From Calliphora vicina (lineage: Eukaryota > Arthropoda > Insecta > Diptera > Calliphoridae), in NCBI RefSeq assembly GCF_958450345.1, contig NC_088780.1, positions 25,393,167-25,457,166 of the forward strand: a stretch of 64,000 nucleotides of DNA, given 5' to 3'. The translations under genes were made by a program, and so were the position numbers. Shown here piece by piece: positions 49,301 through 60,100 of the stretch. Numbering within the stretch: the stretch's first letter is position 1; each line of letters opens with the position of its first letter. The notes beneath the pieces were generated by a model that saw nothing but the letters and a program-made list of their open reading frames with translations, did no database searches and had not been told where the DNA came from.

Positions 49301-50837
49301 TATAGTCTATGTTAATGCCTACATGGACCAAAAATAGGTAATAAATCGAGGTAGACATGTTTTTTCGCGGTTTGTGGACCGATTTTCACAAATTTAAATA
49401 GCAACCGAACCGGGAATAGGTTACTTAAGGCGCTTCGGAAAGTTTATTTCAACAGACCGACGTACATGGCTGTATCGATCCGATATCTATAACGATCCAG
49501 TATATATACTTTATGGGGTCGCAACTGAAAAATATATAAATTACAAACGAAATGACAAACTTATTTATAACCTTACCACTGATGGTAAAGGTTATAAATA
49601 TTATTATCTTATAAAGTACATATAGTTTACCTTCTAAATTATCTTCAGCTTCCGAGGCAGTCATCGTTGAATCGGTACTAACTGGTGGTAATTCTTGTAC
49701 TGACAAAATCTCCAGTTTTGAGACAGTTTTCTTTGTTTCCGCTGCATCATCTGATGAGTTTGGTGAGCCGACTGGTGTATCATGTACGGCTGTAGTCTCG
49801 TCCATATAATTTTCATTTGCAACTGCTTCAAGAGATTTTTCTTTTTTGTGCACATTTTCATCATCATACTGACTTTTATCCGCTATTTCCTTTGCTTCTT
49901 TATCTACTATTTCTGCTTGTTCGATATTATCGTTATCCTTCGTACAGGTAACTAATTCGTCTACCGTTGTTGTTGTTGCAATGGTTTCTGTTACTTCACT
50001 TGTTGCAGTTTCTTGAACTTTTGACGACTTTGATGATTCAGTAAACTGCGTCTCCATGTGCGCAGTAGTTGTTTTATTTATTACGGGCGCAGCAGCAGCT
50101 ATTGTAGGAGAAGCGACTTTTAAAACGACAATATCGGTATCGTTATCGACAAATGTGTCCTGTTGTATAATGGGCGATGAGGGATCACCAGAGGTTTTCA
50201 CTAAATTGACGTCTTTTAGTTGATTGCGCAAACAAATTTCGGCTGTTATGGCTTCGTTAGTCAAATCAGCCAACAACTGTGCGGTAGACGTATCTTTTGT
50301 ATTATCGTCAATCGTATCCAAATTTTGGTTAGTATTGTTGTTATTGATGTTGAGAATCTTAGTTTTATTATTTAACGGGGCTGTGCTTAAGCCCATTTGC
50401 TCATTCTTTGTACTCGAGCTGTTGTTGTTATTGGTGGAATTGATGACAGTAGTGTCAACTGCCACCTTTGAAATTCTTCTCGTTGCTGTGATCTGTTGCG
50501 TTTCAGATGTATTATCTCCGTTTAGGGATGGAGATGGTGTGACCTGATGACTGCGCTGTTGATTATCTCTTGAACGCGTTATACGCTTTGAGGATGTTGG
50601 TGTTTGATTTACTGTTACTGTTCCGCTACGATTTCGTTTTTCCCGTATTGTTGGGGCCGACTTTGGGACAACGTTATTTGAGGGGGTAGAGTTCGTGGTA
50701 GTAATATTGGTGTTATTGCTGACACTTTTAGACTCAATCTTTCTACTAGACCTTGTTGTTGGAGTAGTTGTTGCCGTTACCGGTGAACTATTTAAATTTT
50801 CGGTTGGACTTAATGGCTCAGTAAGAGCTGGCGCCAT
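37397..50837 (-). CDS. nsl1: KANSL1/NSL1 homologue, MOF-binding scaffold of the NSL complex
   Basis: Eleven coding exons with consistent phases: 50837-49631, 48501-47208, 47134-46820, 46758-46598, 45978-45535, 45137-44660, 42315-42199, 42126-41286, 41210-41135, 41068-40944 and 38047-37397. They give about 1902 residues. The N-terminal third is Ser/Thr/Asn/Gln-rich and disordered. Exons 2-4 hold conserved KANSL1 blocks (HRKIDFLMRRLRKLQARY; KRAAWRYSRDRAAIASRW; a C-x-C-x6-C-x2-C cluster at about 943-955). Exons 7-8 form the PEHE domain. Its first part is ILPYKEIPTPK-WRLIDHENE and its last part is HERALTEERRKFQTYLKFPW. An acidic insert of about 180 residues separates them. PEHE domains bind the MOF acetyltransferase, and the complex activates housekeeping promoters on chromatin. 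The start is the ATG at 50835-50837; the longer frame above it begins with TTG. The human protein is shorter (about 1100 residues). Confidence 0.92.
38255..38940 (+). repeat. mini-me-like dispersed repeat, copy 6
   Basis: A full family order from gtgctatatacggctgtgcc to ccttctcatgaaggtgaagg. The GACR tract has only two CAGA units, and the core is slightly altered (gaaatggcttaatgactcc). Confidence 0.85.
39246..39740 (-). pseudogene. Non-LTR retrotransposon reverse transcriptase fragment
   Basis: The minus strand encodes GVPQGSLLGPLLFTIYINGI, then LFIYADE (the YADD catalytic box with its last Asp changed to Glu). After a frameshift it reads NKLFLNASKTRLL and IKYLAIHLQNDLAWNHHI. These are consecutive reverse transcriptase blocks. 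It is truncated at both ends and is intronic passenger DNA in nsl1. Confidence 0.85.
40001..40304 (+). mobile_element. Non-autonomous Helitron in nsl1 intron 10
   Basis: It begins TCTATATATATAAAAATGAA and ends GATCAACTAG, inserted between A (40000) and T (40305). Near the 5' end is gagaacggctgaagcgatttgg. A short hairpin (CCGGGCGAAGCCGG) lies about 10 bases before CTAG. All are hallmarks of Helitrons. It is 304 bp long and has no RepHel frame. Confidence 0.9.
40310..40930 (-). pseudogene. Tc1/mariner-superfamily transposase relic
   Basis: On the minus strand a frame reads LPGPIFY, and after the insertion at 40436-40528 it continues VAAQLGDADPKYKFT, MDKFGKKPMV, a TGA stop where Trp is expected, then GAICSCGY. 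FGKKxMVW-AICSCG is the block before the second catalytic Asp in Tc1/mariner-type transposases. Upstream minus-strand peptides (NQCKYRKKNTCGCLKYPNRS) may be more of it. Stops and truncation show that it is dead. The superfamily call is from motif likeness only. Confidence 0.55.
40436..40528 (-). mobile_element. SINE-like insertion with 12-bp target duplication
   Basis: The 93-bp insert is flanked by TAAAATATTGGT on both sides (40424-40435 and 40529-40540). On the minus strand it starts CATTCCCACGACAGGCGG, contains cggttctacgcaccggaatg, and ends in a CTGCTACAACAACA tail. A 12-bp duplication and a simple-repeat 3' tail indicate target-primed reverse transcription. It could be a SINE or the 3' end of a LINE. 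Confidence 0.75.
43024..43985 (-). pseudogene. Tc1-like transposase, inactivated
   Basis: Blocks in order on the minus strand: KDPTALASQV; SERTIRRRAVEVGLFS; RPAKKPFISAKNKRARLEFA; FSNESKYNL; HGMVWGCFSGQGIGPI; FQQDNDHKHAS; WTPQPPNINPIENL; and an end in KGFATKY followed by a stop. This is the full Tc1 order with a DD34E catalytic triad. The first Asp is changed to Asn (FSNES for FSDES). In-frame stops occur after ASQV, after LFS and after WLLSN, and a MITE splits the N-terminus. It is not functional. Confidence 0.85.
43801..43903. mobile_element. AAT-type MITE, family 1 ends, short form
   Basis: A 103-bp palindrome with left arm ACCCTTATCGTGGTTGGCG and right arm CGCCAACCACGATAAGGG. AAT lies on both sides (43798-43800 and 43904-43906). 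The terminal ten bases match the CACCCyTATCG ends of the 261-bp copies, but the interior differs. It is inserted in the Tc1-like transposase relic. Confidence 0.75.
48502..49630. other. nsl1 intron 1 with rearranged mini-me-like repeats
   Basis: Positions 48596-48745 are a degenerate mini-me piece in minus orientation (cattcccttttgtaattt; ccgtctgtctttgaaatcaac). Positions 49085-49600 contain two further plus-oriented pieces, each with the gacagacgg/ggacatg core (49095 and 49453). A MITE sits at 48751-49001. Confidence 0.65.
48751..49001. mobile_element. Inverted-repeat element with GGGGTTACTC ends and CCTGG duplication
   Basis: It is 251 bp with arms GGGGTTACTCTCTATTGCGA and TCGCAATAGAGAGTAACCCC. 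The arms pair perfectly for 28 bases. CCTGG lies on both sides (48746-48750 and 49002-49006). It is located inside a mini-me-like piece within nsl1 intron 1. It has no coding frame. I cannot assign a superfamily from these ends. Confidence 0.85.
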
Positions 50838-51152
50838 ATTGTAGAACACTGCTGCATTTAAAATCAAATATCCATCCTTTTTCCTCGTTATTCTTTCAAT
50901 TTTATAAACAACCTTTTGGTTTAGTAGTAGACAAAAATTTAACCTAAAATTGTGAAAAATATTTACACATTAAGAATGGTATTTCATTTTATTATAAAAG
51001 AGATTTTGCATATATACATACATATGTATGTACATACATTATTGAAATTCGAAACGATTTTATTAATCCATAAATATTCTTTTCCATATCCAAGGATAGA
51101 AAAGTTGATACGAATATATAATTTAAGTAATTTTCAGTATTTTATGTAAAAA
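50838..51152. other. nsl1 5' flank
   Basis: On the minus strand, ttttaaatgcag just before the start ATG could be a splice acceptor. A 5' UTR exon farther upstream is therefore possible. Confidence 0.35.
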
Positions 51153-51772
51153 CCAGAGACCGAAAATAACTGGTTCACTTTCATTTCAATGCTAAATTCT
51201 CATTCGCAGCCATTTAAAAATAAATTTTTGTGATATATCACTGAGAGAGTGATTTATTCGAGAACATTTTAGATTTGGGGTTGAGAGAAACAGAAAAGAA
51301 ACAAACACAAATAATCTAGATGAGTGATTTATAATTTATTTTTTTCGTAAAGGTCAGCTTGTGACTTTTATTTTTCAACATGAAAAATAAATCGCAAAAA
51401 TGCATTTGATTCAAATTAACGGTTAAATATATAAAATTTATCAAAAGATTAATAACAATTTAAAAAAAAATTCTCATTTCTGTTACTCAGACTTCATTAA
51501 TTCATACTTATCATATTATTTCCATAATTTGTTAAAAATTACTAATAATATGTTATTGTATGTAAATTAAAGAGAAAGTAACAGTTATTAAGAACAAGAT
51601 TTTTATCTCAGACCAAACCATTAAAAATAACAAAAACGAATAAAGATCATACCAAACCATTTAAATAAAAATCATTTTATAACTGTTATTTTCAGTGATT
51701 TATTTTTATCACAAAAATATAAATCACAATTTGGGTTTTTTGGTATATGGACCATTTATTTTCGATCTCTGG
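51153..51772. mobile_element. 620-bp element with CCAGAGAyCGAAAATAA ends
   Basis: The left end CCAGAGACCGAAAATAA and right end TTATTTTCGATCTCTGG are inverted complements with one mismatch. TAAAAA lies on both sides (51147-51152 and 51773-51778). A partial second copy is at 23265-23720. No open frame is present, so it is non-autonomous. Confidence 0.8.
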
Positions 51773-51778
51773 TAAAAA

Positions 51779-54700
51779 CATAAATTTTCAAATTCATGCA
51801 GACTCAGAATTATTTATTTTTCTATATAAATATATCCGTTCATGTCGTATTCTCTAATTTATTATCGTTTTCTTTTAATTTTGCCATGTTATAAAAAGTA
51901 TCGAATAATCTGAGAATACTGTTTTATTTGAATGAACAAAAATTTTCAGTATAGAATAAAAAATTATTTTATCAAAAAAACTCTAATAATTGAATACTCG
52001 AAAAAATGTATTTCCAAACTAAAATTTATAAAAAAGTTTTTGGTGAAAAAAAGGATTTGCCGATGGTTTTTTGCTTTTATCTAACCCTTTTGTGGACAAC
52101 TAACTGTCTTTTTATTAAACCCAAAAATTTGCCATATTTTATGATACCTGTTTTTCACTTCAACGGTTAAATTTATTACATACTATTTGACCGAACCGAA
52201 CCGGCTTCGCTCGGTAGCTATTTACTAATGCTAGTTCTCCAAAAAAATTATCTTAAGAAAAGTGAAAATATATTAAAAATTAAATTTCCGATTTTTTCTC
52301 GAATAAAAAAAAATCAGCCAAATCGCTCCAGCCGTTCTTACGTGATGCCATTGCATACATGGACCATTTTTATATACAGATGGGCATTTCCTGGGGTCAC
52401 GAACGTACGTTCGTACGCTTTTGATGTCCAAATAATATAGAAAAAAACCTTTCCTAAATTTTTATTGCGATAGCATTTTGGTAGCTCTATGTTTAGTGCA
52501 AAAGATGGATACCATCGACTTTATGTTTTCATAATGATAGTTATAAACATGTGGTAACAAACGTACGCAAAATAGAAGTCAACTTTAGCTGATGTAAAAA
52601 TCTACGAAATGTAGCGGAATATTTAAAAGCGATTAATTTATTTTAAAAGTGTATTAATGTAGGTCTCTATCCGATATTTACAAAATAAAATATCTCTATT
52701 GGTTTTGGTTTAATTTTCCTTAAGTAAAAGTATCGACTTTATCAATAACAAATTTTGTCTTACTTATTTTTCGCTGTTGTGTTACAGGTTTTTACTTCCT
52801 TTGTTTAAAATTCAAAATTGAAAAATAGATTGCTTTTTTTAATATAAAATAAGCACAATTTTAATAACAGCGCCATCTAAATATTAAATTTTAGTTCTAA
52901 TTCAAACTTAACCGCTCTAAGTGTTAAAGGAATATTGCCTTTTAAATTTGCTCCTATAACATCAGTTGATGTCGAAATAACATTTTCTATGTATAAAAAT
53001 GTTTTCAGATCCAATAGACAACGGTTTTTATTTGAAAATTTAAGTCAATATTTTATAATTTACCTATTTGCAATAATAACCTTAATTGAAGAAGTGACTT
53101 TATATTTATATAAATTATGATCAAAAAATACCTCTCGAGGACTTTTCATAGCTTATTGTTTTTATGTTGTATTTATTTTTTGTTATAGGTAATTGGTTTT
53201 AGTTCATTTTATTTTTGTTTATTTTATGTTACTTTACCTTTTTAGAAATGAATTGTATTGATTTTTTTAAATAAAAGTATATTTTTTGGTTAAAAATTAT
53301 GTAAAAGTTTGTTTTTATAAGAGCATATTTTTTAAATTTTAAGAGAATATTTTAAAGTTTTTACTGCATATTTAAAGCGCTTAAAACGATCTTAAGTTTC
53401 ATACGCATAAGAAAAATATTTTAATTCTCTAGGTATGTACATAGTAAGTGAATAAAAATATAAAAATAAATTCAATGTCCAAGTGTTTCAGAAAAGTAGG
53501 AAATTTTTATTAATGAGCCCCTTATTCATAATAAAACATTTGTTTATCAAAGGTTTATAAAATACATTTCATCTTATAAAACATTTATAAAATAAAATGT
53601 TTATATGCTAAAGACATACTGCTAAAAATAGTAAATAATAAATGTTGTTTATTAGCCGGTCTTTGGGCGAATAAAAGTGTTTACATTCTATGTAGGTACT
53701 ACGTGTAGGTCCCAAAAATGGCTTGGCTTTCTTTATTTTCAAACCCAAACAAACAAAAAACGAATTAATTAAATATGCCATTAATTTTAGAATCTAAAAT
53801 ATAATCAATTTTGAAATGAAAGCTATTCTAAAGGTCTGTAAATTTACACTAAATGAAATACATAGATACTTATTTTATAAATGTTTTTATTATAATGAAT
53901 GTTTAAATTATTTTGAATTGTTTTGTACTATATCCTTACCGGCATTCGTACACTTTTATTTCATAACTGATCGTAAGAAAACATTGTCTGATGAAATGTA
54001 TGTATATAAAGTGTAAACATTTTAAGAAACAATACTGTATTTATAAACACTTAAATTAATTGAAATACACCACCAGTTAATATAAAATAAGATAAATACA
54101 AATTTATTGTAAAAGAAATGTATACAATTTTCCTATTGAATTCTACAAACAAAACTATGTTCTTATCAATTGTATTACATATTTTCTTTTTTCACTGTTA
54201 ATAAAAAATCTCAACTCGTTGTTTGCTATACCGATGAAAAAAAATTGTACATAATAAAAACAAAAATACAATACCATTGAAATACAACCATGTGTTACAA
54301 ACAATCTAATTAACAAAATAACTTATATCACAAGAACAAATTTTTATTAATTAAAATATCAATACTGACCTTTATTTTTAATATAAATTTTAATTTATAC
54401 TTTTATTTTAAAGCGTTTTTGTCTATAGTATTTGATCCAGATTTTGTTAGAGATTGAAATAAACTAATTTACACCACACCGTTGCTTAAAAACGTAGTAA
54501 CCAATAACAAAAAAAATACTTTGTATATATATATATATACGTAAATACATATAGTGATACTCGTTTTTTTCCTTTTGTATTGAAATTAGTAAAAAAAAAA
54601 ATATATATATGTATGTAAGCTATTCTTCACTTTCGTTAAGAGCTTAAATAAATACAATTATGTTTTAAGCAGCTACTAAGGAATTTATAATTTCACCATA

Positions 54701-56338
54701 AAACAAACTAAACACAAATAAATTGTGTTTATAACTTCATGCCAAATTTAAGAACAGATTTTATTCGTTTTTAACCGTTTTTTAATACATATATTTTACA
54801 TAATATTTTAAATTAATCTCTTATTTTTTTATTTAAATATTACTTTAAAAAACACTCGCGCGCCCTTCATCCATAAACATTCACAAGCACTATTTATTCT
54901 TTTTTCCATACATATTTATATACATACATACGTATATAGACATGTATGTATATAAAGTGTAAAACGTATAACGATTACTACTTTTTTTCACAATTCTGAA
55001 ATATTGCGTGCTTCCTCTTACTCTTAAGTAATTGCCATGTCTTGTCTAGAAAACCAGAGTAAATTATATTTTTTAACGCGTATATTTTTATTGAGATTGT
55101 ATATTATATATTTTTTTTTATTAATTACAAAAATATTTTATATTAAAACTTTTTATTTCCCCAGATTTTTTCTTTAAATACACGTAATTTTTTTTTTTTG
55201 AATTTTTTAGGTATGGCTGCCGTTTTTTGCTGTTTTCTTCTTCACAGTAGACGATTGCAAAGAACGAGTATGCACGATTGTAGAAAAAATGGGCGAAAAA
55301 CGTTTTCCAACGTGAATAATTTCTTTCCCAATTGCCCTTTTTTATCGAGTTCACCAATTTTGTTGTTATTTGTAACGTTATTAAATGTTTTAGATATAAG
55401 ATAATTACACTTTTTAGTATATAATATTTTTTGTGTAAATGGCGGTCTCAATTAGTTTTACAAAAATATTTTATGGAATTAATATTTTCTGCGCCGAAAG
55501 AAAAATACGACTGTACTGCGCGTGCAGTGATGACAACTTAGCGATGTTGCCGTCAAGTGTAGCGATTTTGACATTAGTTTAGCGGGTAAAAAGGCTTTTA
55601 ACTATTTGATGAATCCTAGCGTTTTTTTTAACAAAAAATTTAAAATTATTTTTAAACTATATAAAAAATAATAGTTTTAGTTTATTGATATTAAGAGGAT
55701 AATGTAATTTAATAAGCTTAGAAAATAAAATTGAAGATGTTTGAAAATAAATTGTCTACAAAGAAATAAAAAGATACAAATATTAATGATAAAACTGTAA
55801 ATATAAAATTAAAACAGTTAAGTATAAAATAAACAAACTTTTTATTATTGAAAATATGTCACAATTATTTAATTACATTTTCAAATAATATAGAAAATGT
55901 GGATACAAATATAATTACATATTTTTAATTAAAATTTATTTCATTTTATTATAAAATTAACTGTTTATTTATATTACAAAATAAATAAAAAATATAATTA
56001 AGTGATCAGCCAATAACGAATTGAATACATAAATAATAATTAACATATTTAGACTACAAAAAAAAATCAACAATCCATCATGTATCATCATCTTCAATTT
56101 TATTTTCCAAACTTATGTGTACTCAGTTCAAAAGTAATATCAAGTAGGCGATAATATCAGCAATTGACATCACTAGTTATCATTATAAATATGACGAGTA
56201 CTACCCCACAACAACGAGTAACAAAATCATGGATGTATTTTTTAGTATTATTAATATTTTCTATTCAAACACTTTACAAAACTACTATGTTAAAATATTG
56301 TTATGATTTCGGTATATTGAAAACAAAAATAGAGAAGC
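51779..56338. other. nsl1-acylphosphatase intergenic region
   Basis: AT-rich. It contains the Helitron fragment at 52196-52381. A relatively GC-rich patch at 55440-55600 (ctgcgccgaaag, tactgcgcgtgcagtg, gcgatgttgccgtcaagtg) may be promoter sequence. Small open frames throughout have no domains. Confidence 0.4.
52196..52381 (-). mobile_element. Helitron fragment related to 40001-40304
   Basis: On the minus strand it reads TCTGTATATAAAAATGGTCC, then catgtatgcaatggcatcacgt, aagaacggctggagcgatttgg and, at the far end, gctaccgagcgaagccgg. These follow the order of the Helitron in nsl1 intron 10. The interior is shorter and the CTAG end is not intact. Confidence 0.75.
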
Positions 56339-56758
56339 ATGTCGGTCAAGAAATTATTTGCCGTAAATTTTGAAGTTTTTGGTAAAGTGCAAGGTACAAC
56401 AATATACTTACATAGATTTATGTACACATTATTATTAATACTTCGATTTCTAGGTGTATTTTTCAGAAAATATACCGAAAAACAAGCACTACATTTGGGG
56501 CTAAGAGGCTGGTGCATGAATACTGCAGAAGGCACAGTTAAAGGTCAATTAGAAGGTTCTCAAAATGAATTAAATGAAATGTAGGTGTAATTTTACAATG
56601 CTGATTTTATATGAGTGTTATTTAATATTTTTGTTTGTCATAGGAAACATTGGCTTCGTACCAAAGGCAGTCCAAGTTCTCGTATTGACAATGCTGTTTT
56701 TAGTGAAATGACACCTATAGACAATTACACATTTCAATCGTTTGGTATTAAACGTTAA
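56339..56758 (+). CDS. Acylphosphatase
   Basis: A small cytosolic enzyme that hydrolyses acyl phosphates. Exons are 56339-56393, 56454-56580 and 56644-56758, giving 98 residues, the usual size for the family. The phosphate-binding loop and first catalytic residue lie in GKVQGVFFRKYTE, with Arg23. The second catalytic residue is Asn41 in GWCMNTAEGTVKG. Both fall at the canonical family positions. KGSPSSRIDNAVF and FGIKR close the fold. Intron 1 is only 60 bases, a multiple of three without a stop. An unspliced reading would add 20 residues between GKVQ and GVFF, splitting the active-site loop, so the spliced form is preferred. Flies have several paralogues, and I cannot tell which one this is. 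Confidence 0.93.
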
Positions 56759-57099
56759 CTAATTTGTACATAATATGTATTTGCGTATGAGTTTATATAT
56801 TTATTAAATACTACAAATTAACTCAGTGTATTTGTATGTAATATGACCGAAAAATATTTCAAAATATAAACTTTGGTTTGTGTTACAGATACAAAACAGA
56901 CACTATCTTATCATGTTGTGGGATCATGTTTGTATCCTTACGCATTGCTTGGAATTCATTTGTGTGTAACAGTTTGCCATTGAGCATAGCTTTCAAATAT
57001 TATAGCTCTGTTAGAGCTTGCTGTGCCAGTTATAACTTCCGAAGTTCTTTAACTTATCGTGGGAAGGAACACGGTATTATGTACCTACAATAGGTACAT

Positions 57100-57719
57100 A
57101 ATTTATCTAAGAACTTTGGAGAGATATGAAACATAATTCTCAAAGGTCTATCAAACCTAAACTAAGATTTAATACAATTAGTTATTGAAGTTAACCTATT
57201 TTTTTTTAAATTTTATATAAAATAATTAAATCATTCTCTAATTTAAGATTAATAAAAAATCTTTGAAAAATTGTGTTTTCTTTTAAATTTATATAAGTTT
57301 GTAATTTCTACAATATTTGCGACCCGATATTATTCTATGCTCGGAAACTTTTTACATAGACTGACTTTTTATTTTTAATTTTCTTTTCACACCGCGTATT
57401 TTCCAGTAAAAAATATCCAGTAACTTTATTTTAGAGAGTAAAAATAATTTACTTCGATCTGAAAAATAACCAAAAAAAGTACGCTAACAACAATTGGTAA
57501 AAATAAGTTGTATTTTATTATAAACCAATTTAAAACGTTTCTTTTGTGTTATTTTACTTCTTTTCTCTGCAAAACTCGTCTCTAGTATTTTCTAACTGTA
57601 CATATTAAGGATATTATCGTCAATCATTTTTACCCTTACGAACTTTTGCACGAACACAACAACAAAAGTTCCCGTGCTAAAAGTTGTTGAAATTTGATTA
57701 TGGGCTATGTGATGAAATA
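57100..57719. other. Downstream of acylphosphatase; no gene seen
   Basis: AT-rich. AATAAA near 57250 could serve the acylphosphatase transcript. A small palindrome around attatgtacctacaatagg lies just before it, at about 57073-57100. Confidence 0.35.
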
Positions 57720-58340
57720 AAAACAAGTAGAACTATATTCGATGTAACAAAAAAATTCATTGTCGGTCGGAATTTCTATAGCGTTATATTCGTCGTTGGA
57801 AAGGTCTTTGAAGTACCTATAGTACCCGAACCGGGACTATAGCTGATATATTGACGTATCTATCATGTATGTAAATTATATGGGTGCTTCGGAAAGTAAA
57901 TTTAAACAGACAGACTAAGAAAATATTAAAAACTAGTTTTGGTAAAAAAATGTTGACAAAATAATTTTGGAAAAAAAAATTTATGAAAAAAATCTGGATG
58001 CAAATCGATGTGATAGCGGTTTTTTGGTTATATATCAGGCACATTCTCGATTTTAAATAAAAATCTTATTTGGACTATAGCGGATATATTGATGTATCAT
58101 GTTAGGCGGCTTCGGAAATTTGTTTTCAACATACATACAGACATACTTATTTCGACTCAGCAATCTACAGCCATCCAGAATATACTCCGAATATAGGCCA
58201 AGGGCTAAGATTGACATTTTGAAAGAACAAAGAAATCTAGCCTTTCTTCGCCTTCGACACAGACATAATCTGTGCCTTCGAGAGTTTTGTGTTTCACTTT
58301 AATGTTTAGCGTTGCCTAACTGTACCGAATTATAATTTAT
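57720..58340 (+). repeat. mini-me-like repeat, very degenerate
   Basis: It keeps scattered family phrases: aactatattcgatgtaac, cgtcgttggaaaggtctttg, gtgcttcggaaagtaaattt with acagacagac, ttatatatcaggcac and gacatacttatttcgactc. Large parts are missing or reordered. Confidence 0.5.
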
Positions 58341-58790
58341 AAAGGTATAAAAAGGACTTGGGCCAAATAATTACTCCTTAGTGGAATTATATTGTTAAGG
58401 AGGGTAACTTAAAATCAAAGAAATTAGGAATATCATAGTATGAAAAATTTAATAAAATACTTACCTTTATCCTTTTATAATTAAAAATAAATATGTATGT
58501 ATATATTTTTTTTTATAAATTTTAAATTTGTTTCAAACTCAAAATAGCATTATTAAATATATTTAACAATAATATTGTTGCATATTAAAAATGTGTAAAT
58601 TAAAATATAGAGAAAAATTGTCATCATACAGTACTATACTTAGTAATTTCGTTAATGAAAAACGAAAAGGATTTTATAAAGAAAATAAAACGTAATTAAA
58701 TAGGAAATGAGATTAAAAAGTAAACAGAACTAAAAAGAAAAATACTATAGCCATCTAACTAATTTGTCAGCAAACTGCAGATCCATGGAA

Positions 58791-59769
58791 CTAACTCTTA
58801 TTGCAGGCAGCGGCCAAGTTTTTAGCAGCCGTTACAGTGTTGAGCATTAACATGGCCACAGTCATGGGACCCACACCACCAGGTACGGGTGTAATATAAC
58901 CAGCTACTTGGCGAACTTCTAAAAATGTAAAAAAAAAGAATAATTTAATATAAAAGGTAGACAAATATTTTAAAAGTAAATTTCTTACCATCATAATCTA
59001 CATCTCCCACCAACTTGGTTTTACCATTACTGTCCGTTATGCGGGTTATGCCGACATCAATGACACAGGCACCGGGCTTCACCATTTCTTTTGTTATAAG
59101 ACCGGGAACACCAGTTGCTGTTATAATAATATCGGCCATTGAACAATATTTTGCCAATTCTTTGGGTGGTGTAAAGCGATGGCAAATGGTTACTGTAGCA
59201 TCCATGGCATTGGTCTCGTTACGGCCATCGGCGTGCATTAACATGGCAATTGGCATGCTGACGTTTTTAGAACGTCCCACAATTACGGCATTCTTTCCAA
59301 AGGTATCAATACCGGTACGCTTCAACAATTCAATTACACCTAATGGTGTGGCTGGTATCATTGATTTCATGTCGAGACACATGCGTCCCACATTGAAGAC
59401 ATTAAAGCCATCAACATCTTTCTCGCAAACAACTGCATTGCAAATTTTACGCTCATTCATGTGTTCCGGCACTGGCAATTGTACCAATATACCATCAACA
59501 TTTGAATCCTTGTTTAATTTATCGATCAATTCTAAAAGTTCCTGTTCGGTAACATTTGCCGATAAACGTTCAGTTGTACTGCTAATGCCAACATCTTTGG
59601 CGGCATTCATTTTCATTCGCACATAGGTCTCACTGGCTTGATCTTCGCCAACGATTATGGCTGTTAAATGCGGTACACGATTGCCTTGAGCTGTGAATAC
59701 AGCAACATCTTCGCGAATTTCTGAGCGTATTTGGGCAGCAATAGCCTTGCCATCGATAATTTGAGCCAT
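58791..59769 (-). CDS. Nmdmc: NAD-dependent methylenetetrahydrofolate dehydrogenase/cyclohydrolase (mitochondrial type)
   Basis: A bifunctional one-carbon enzyme that converts 5,10-methylene-THF to 10-formyl-THF through the methenyl form. Exons are 59769-58989 and 58918-58791, with phase 1 at the junction, giving 302 residues. The catalytic block ETYVRMKMNAAKDVGI holds the conserved Tyr49 and Lys53. Gln97 is in DGILVQLPVPEHM. KDVDGFN and PATPLGVIELL bind folate. The Rossmann motif is GRSKNVSMP (165-173), and ITATGVPG and PVPGGVGPMTVAML follow. The insert HADGRNETNAMDATVTICHR is the form seen in MTHFD2 and fly Nmdmc, not in the trifunctional cytosolic enzyme. A mitochondrial targeting sequence is missing from this frame. 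The bases before ATG read ttattccccattag-t, a good splice acceptor, so an upstream exon may supply it. Confidence 0.93.
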
Positions 59770-59770
59770 A

Positions 59771-59772
59771 CT
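59771..59772 (-). other. Probable splice acceptor just before the Nmdmc ATG
   Basis: On the minus strand, a pyrimidine-rich tract and TTAG precede t-ATG-GCT. The annotated first exon may therefore really be exon 2, with the first exon farther upstream (above 59800). Confidence 0.55.
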
Positions 59773-59789
59773 AATGGGGAATAAATAAT

Positions 59790-60100
59790 AAGAAGAAAAT
59801 ACTTATTTATGTTTTGAACTTGGAATTAAACATCGGTCTGATCGCAACATTAGTGAGCAGAATGGAGGATATGGGTGATTTATTTAATTTTTTGGCAATT
59901 GATTGATTACATACATACGTATTTCGCTAAATTTTCAATAAAATTCATAATCAATTTTTAATTTTATATTGATGGATCGCGATCCAAATCGCAGAATAAC
60001 CTAATTTTGCGTGATCCATTACAATGGATCACAATATATATTGAACGTGTAGCAGTACCCTAAAAGTTTTAAAAATACTTTTTATTATTATAGTACATAT
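59790..60100. other. Spacer upstream of Nmdmc
   Basis: No exon encoding a targeting peptide could be identified with confidence here. Near 59970-60040 the words ggatcgcgatcc and ggatcac recur. Confidence 0.35.

Noticed and set aside
49449..49630. nsl1 exon 1 frame continuing to 49449
   Set aside because: The last 60 residues are hydrophobic translation of a mini-me-like repeat. A GAAG-GTAAAC donor at 49630 with matching phase to 48501 explains the exon end.
50838..50867. Longer nsl1 N-terminus (ten extra residues)
   Set aside because: The extension would begin with TTG. The first in-frame ATG is at 50835-50837.
56164..56373. 69-residue open frame overlapping the acylphosphatase start
   Set aside because: It has no domain, is in a different frame, and lies in AT-rich 5' flank.
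56878..57093. 71-residue open frame downstream of acylphosphatase
   Set aside because: It has several Cys residues, but no recognisable domain or splice context.
59015..59626. 203-residue open frame on the plus strand
   Set aside because: It is antisense to the Nmdmc coding exon, which has clear conserved motifs. The plus-strand translation has none.
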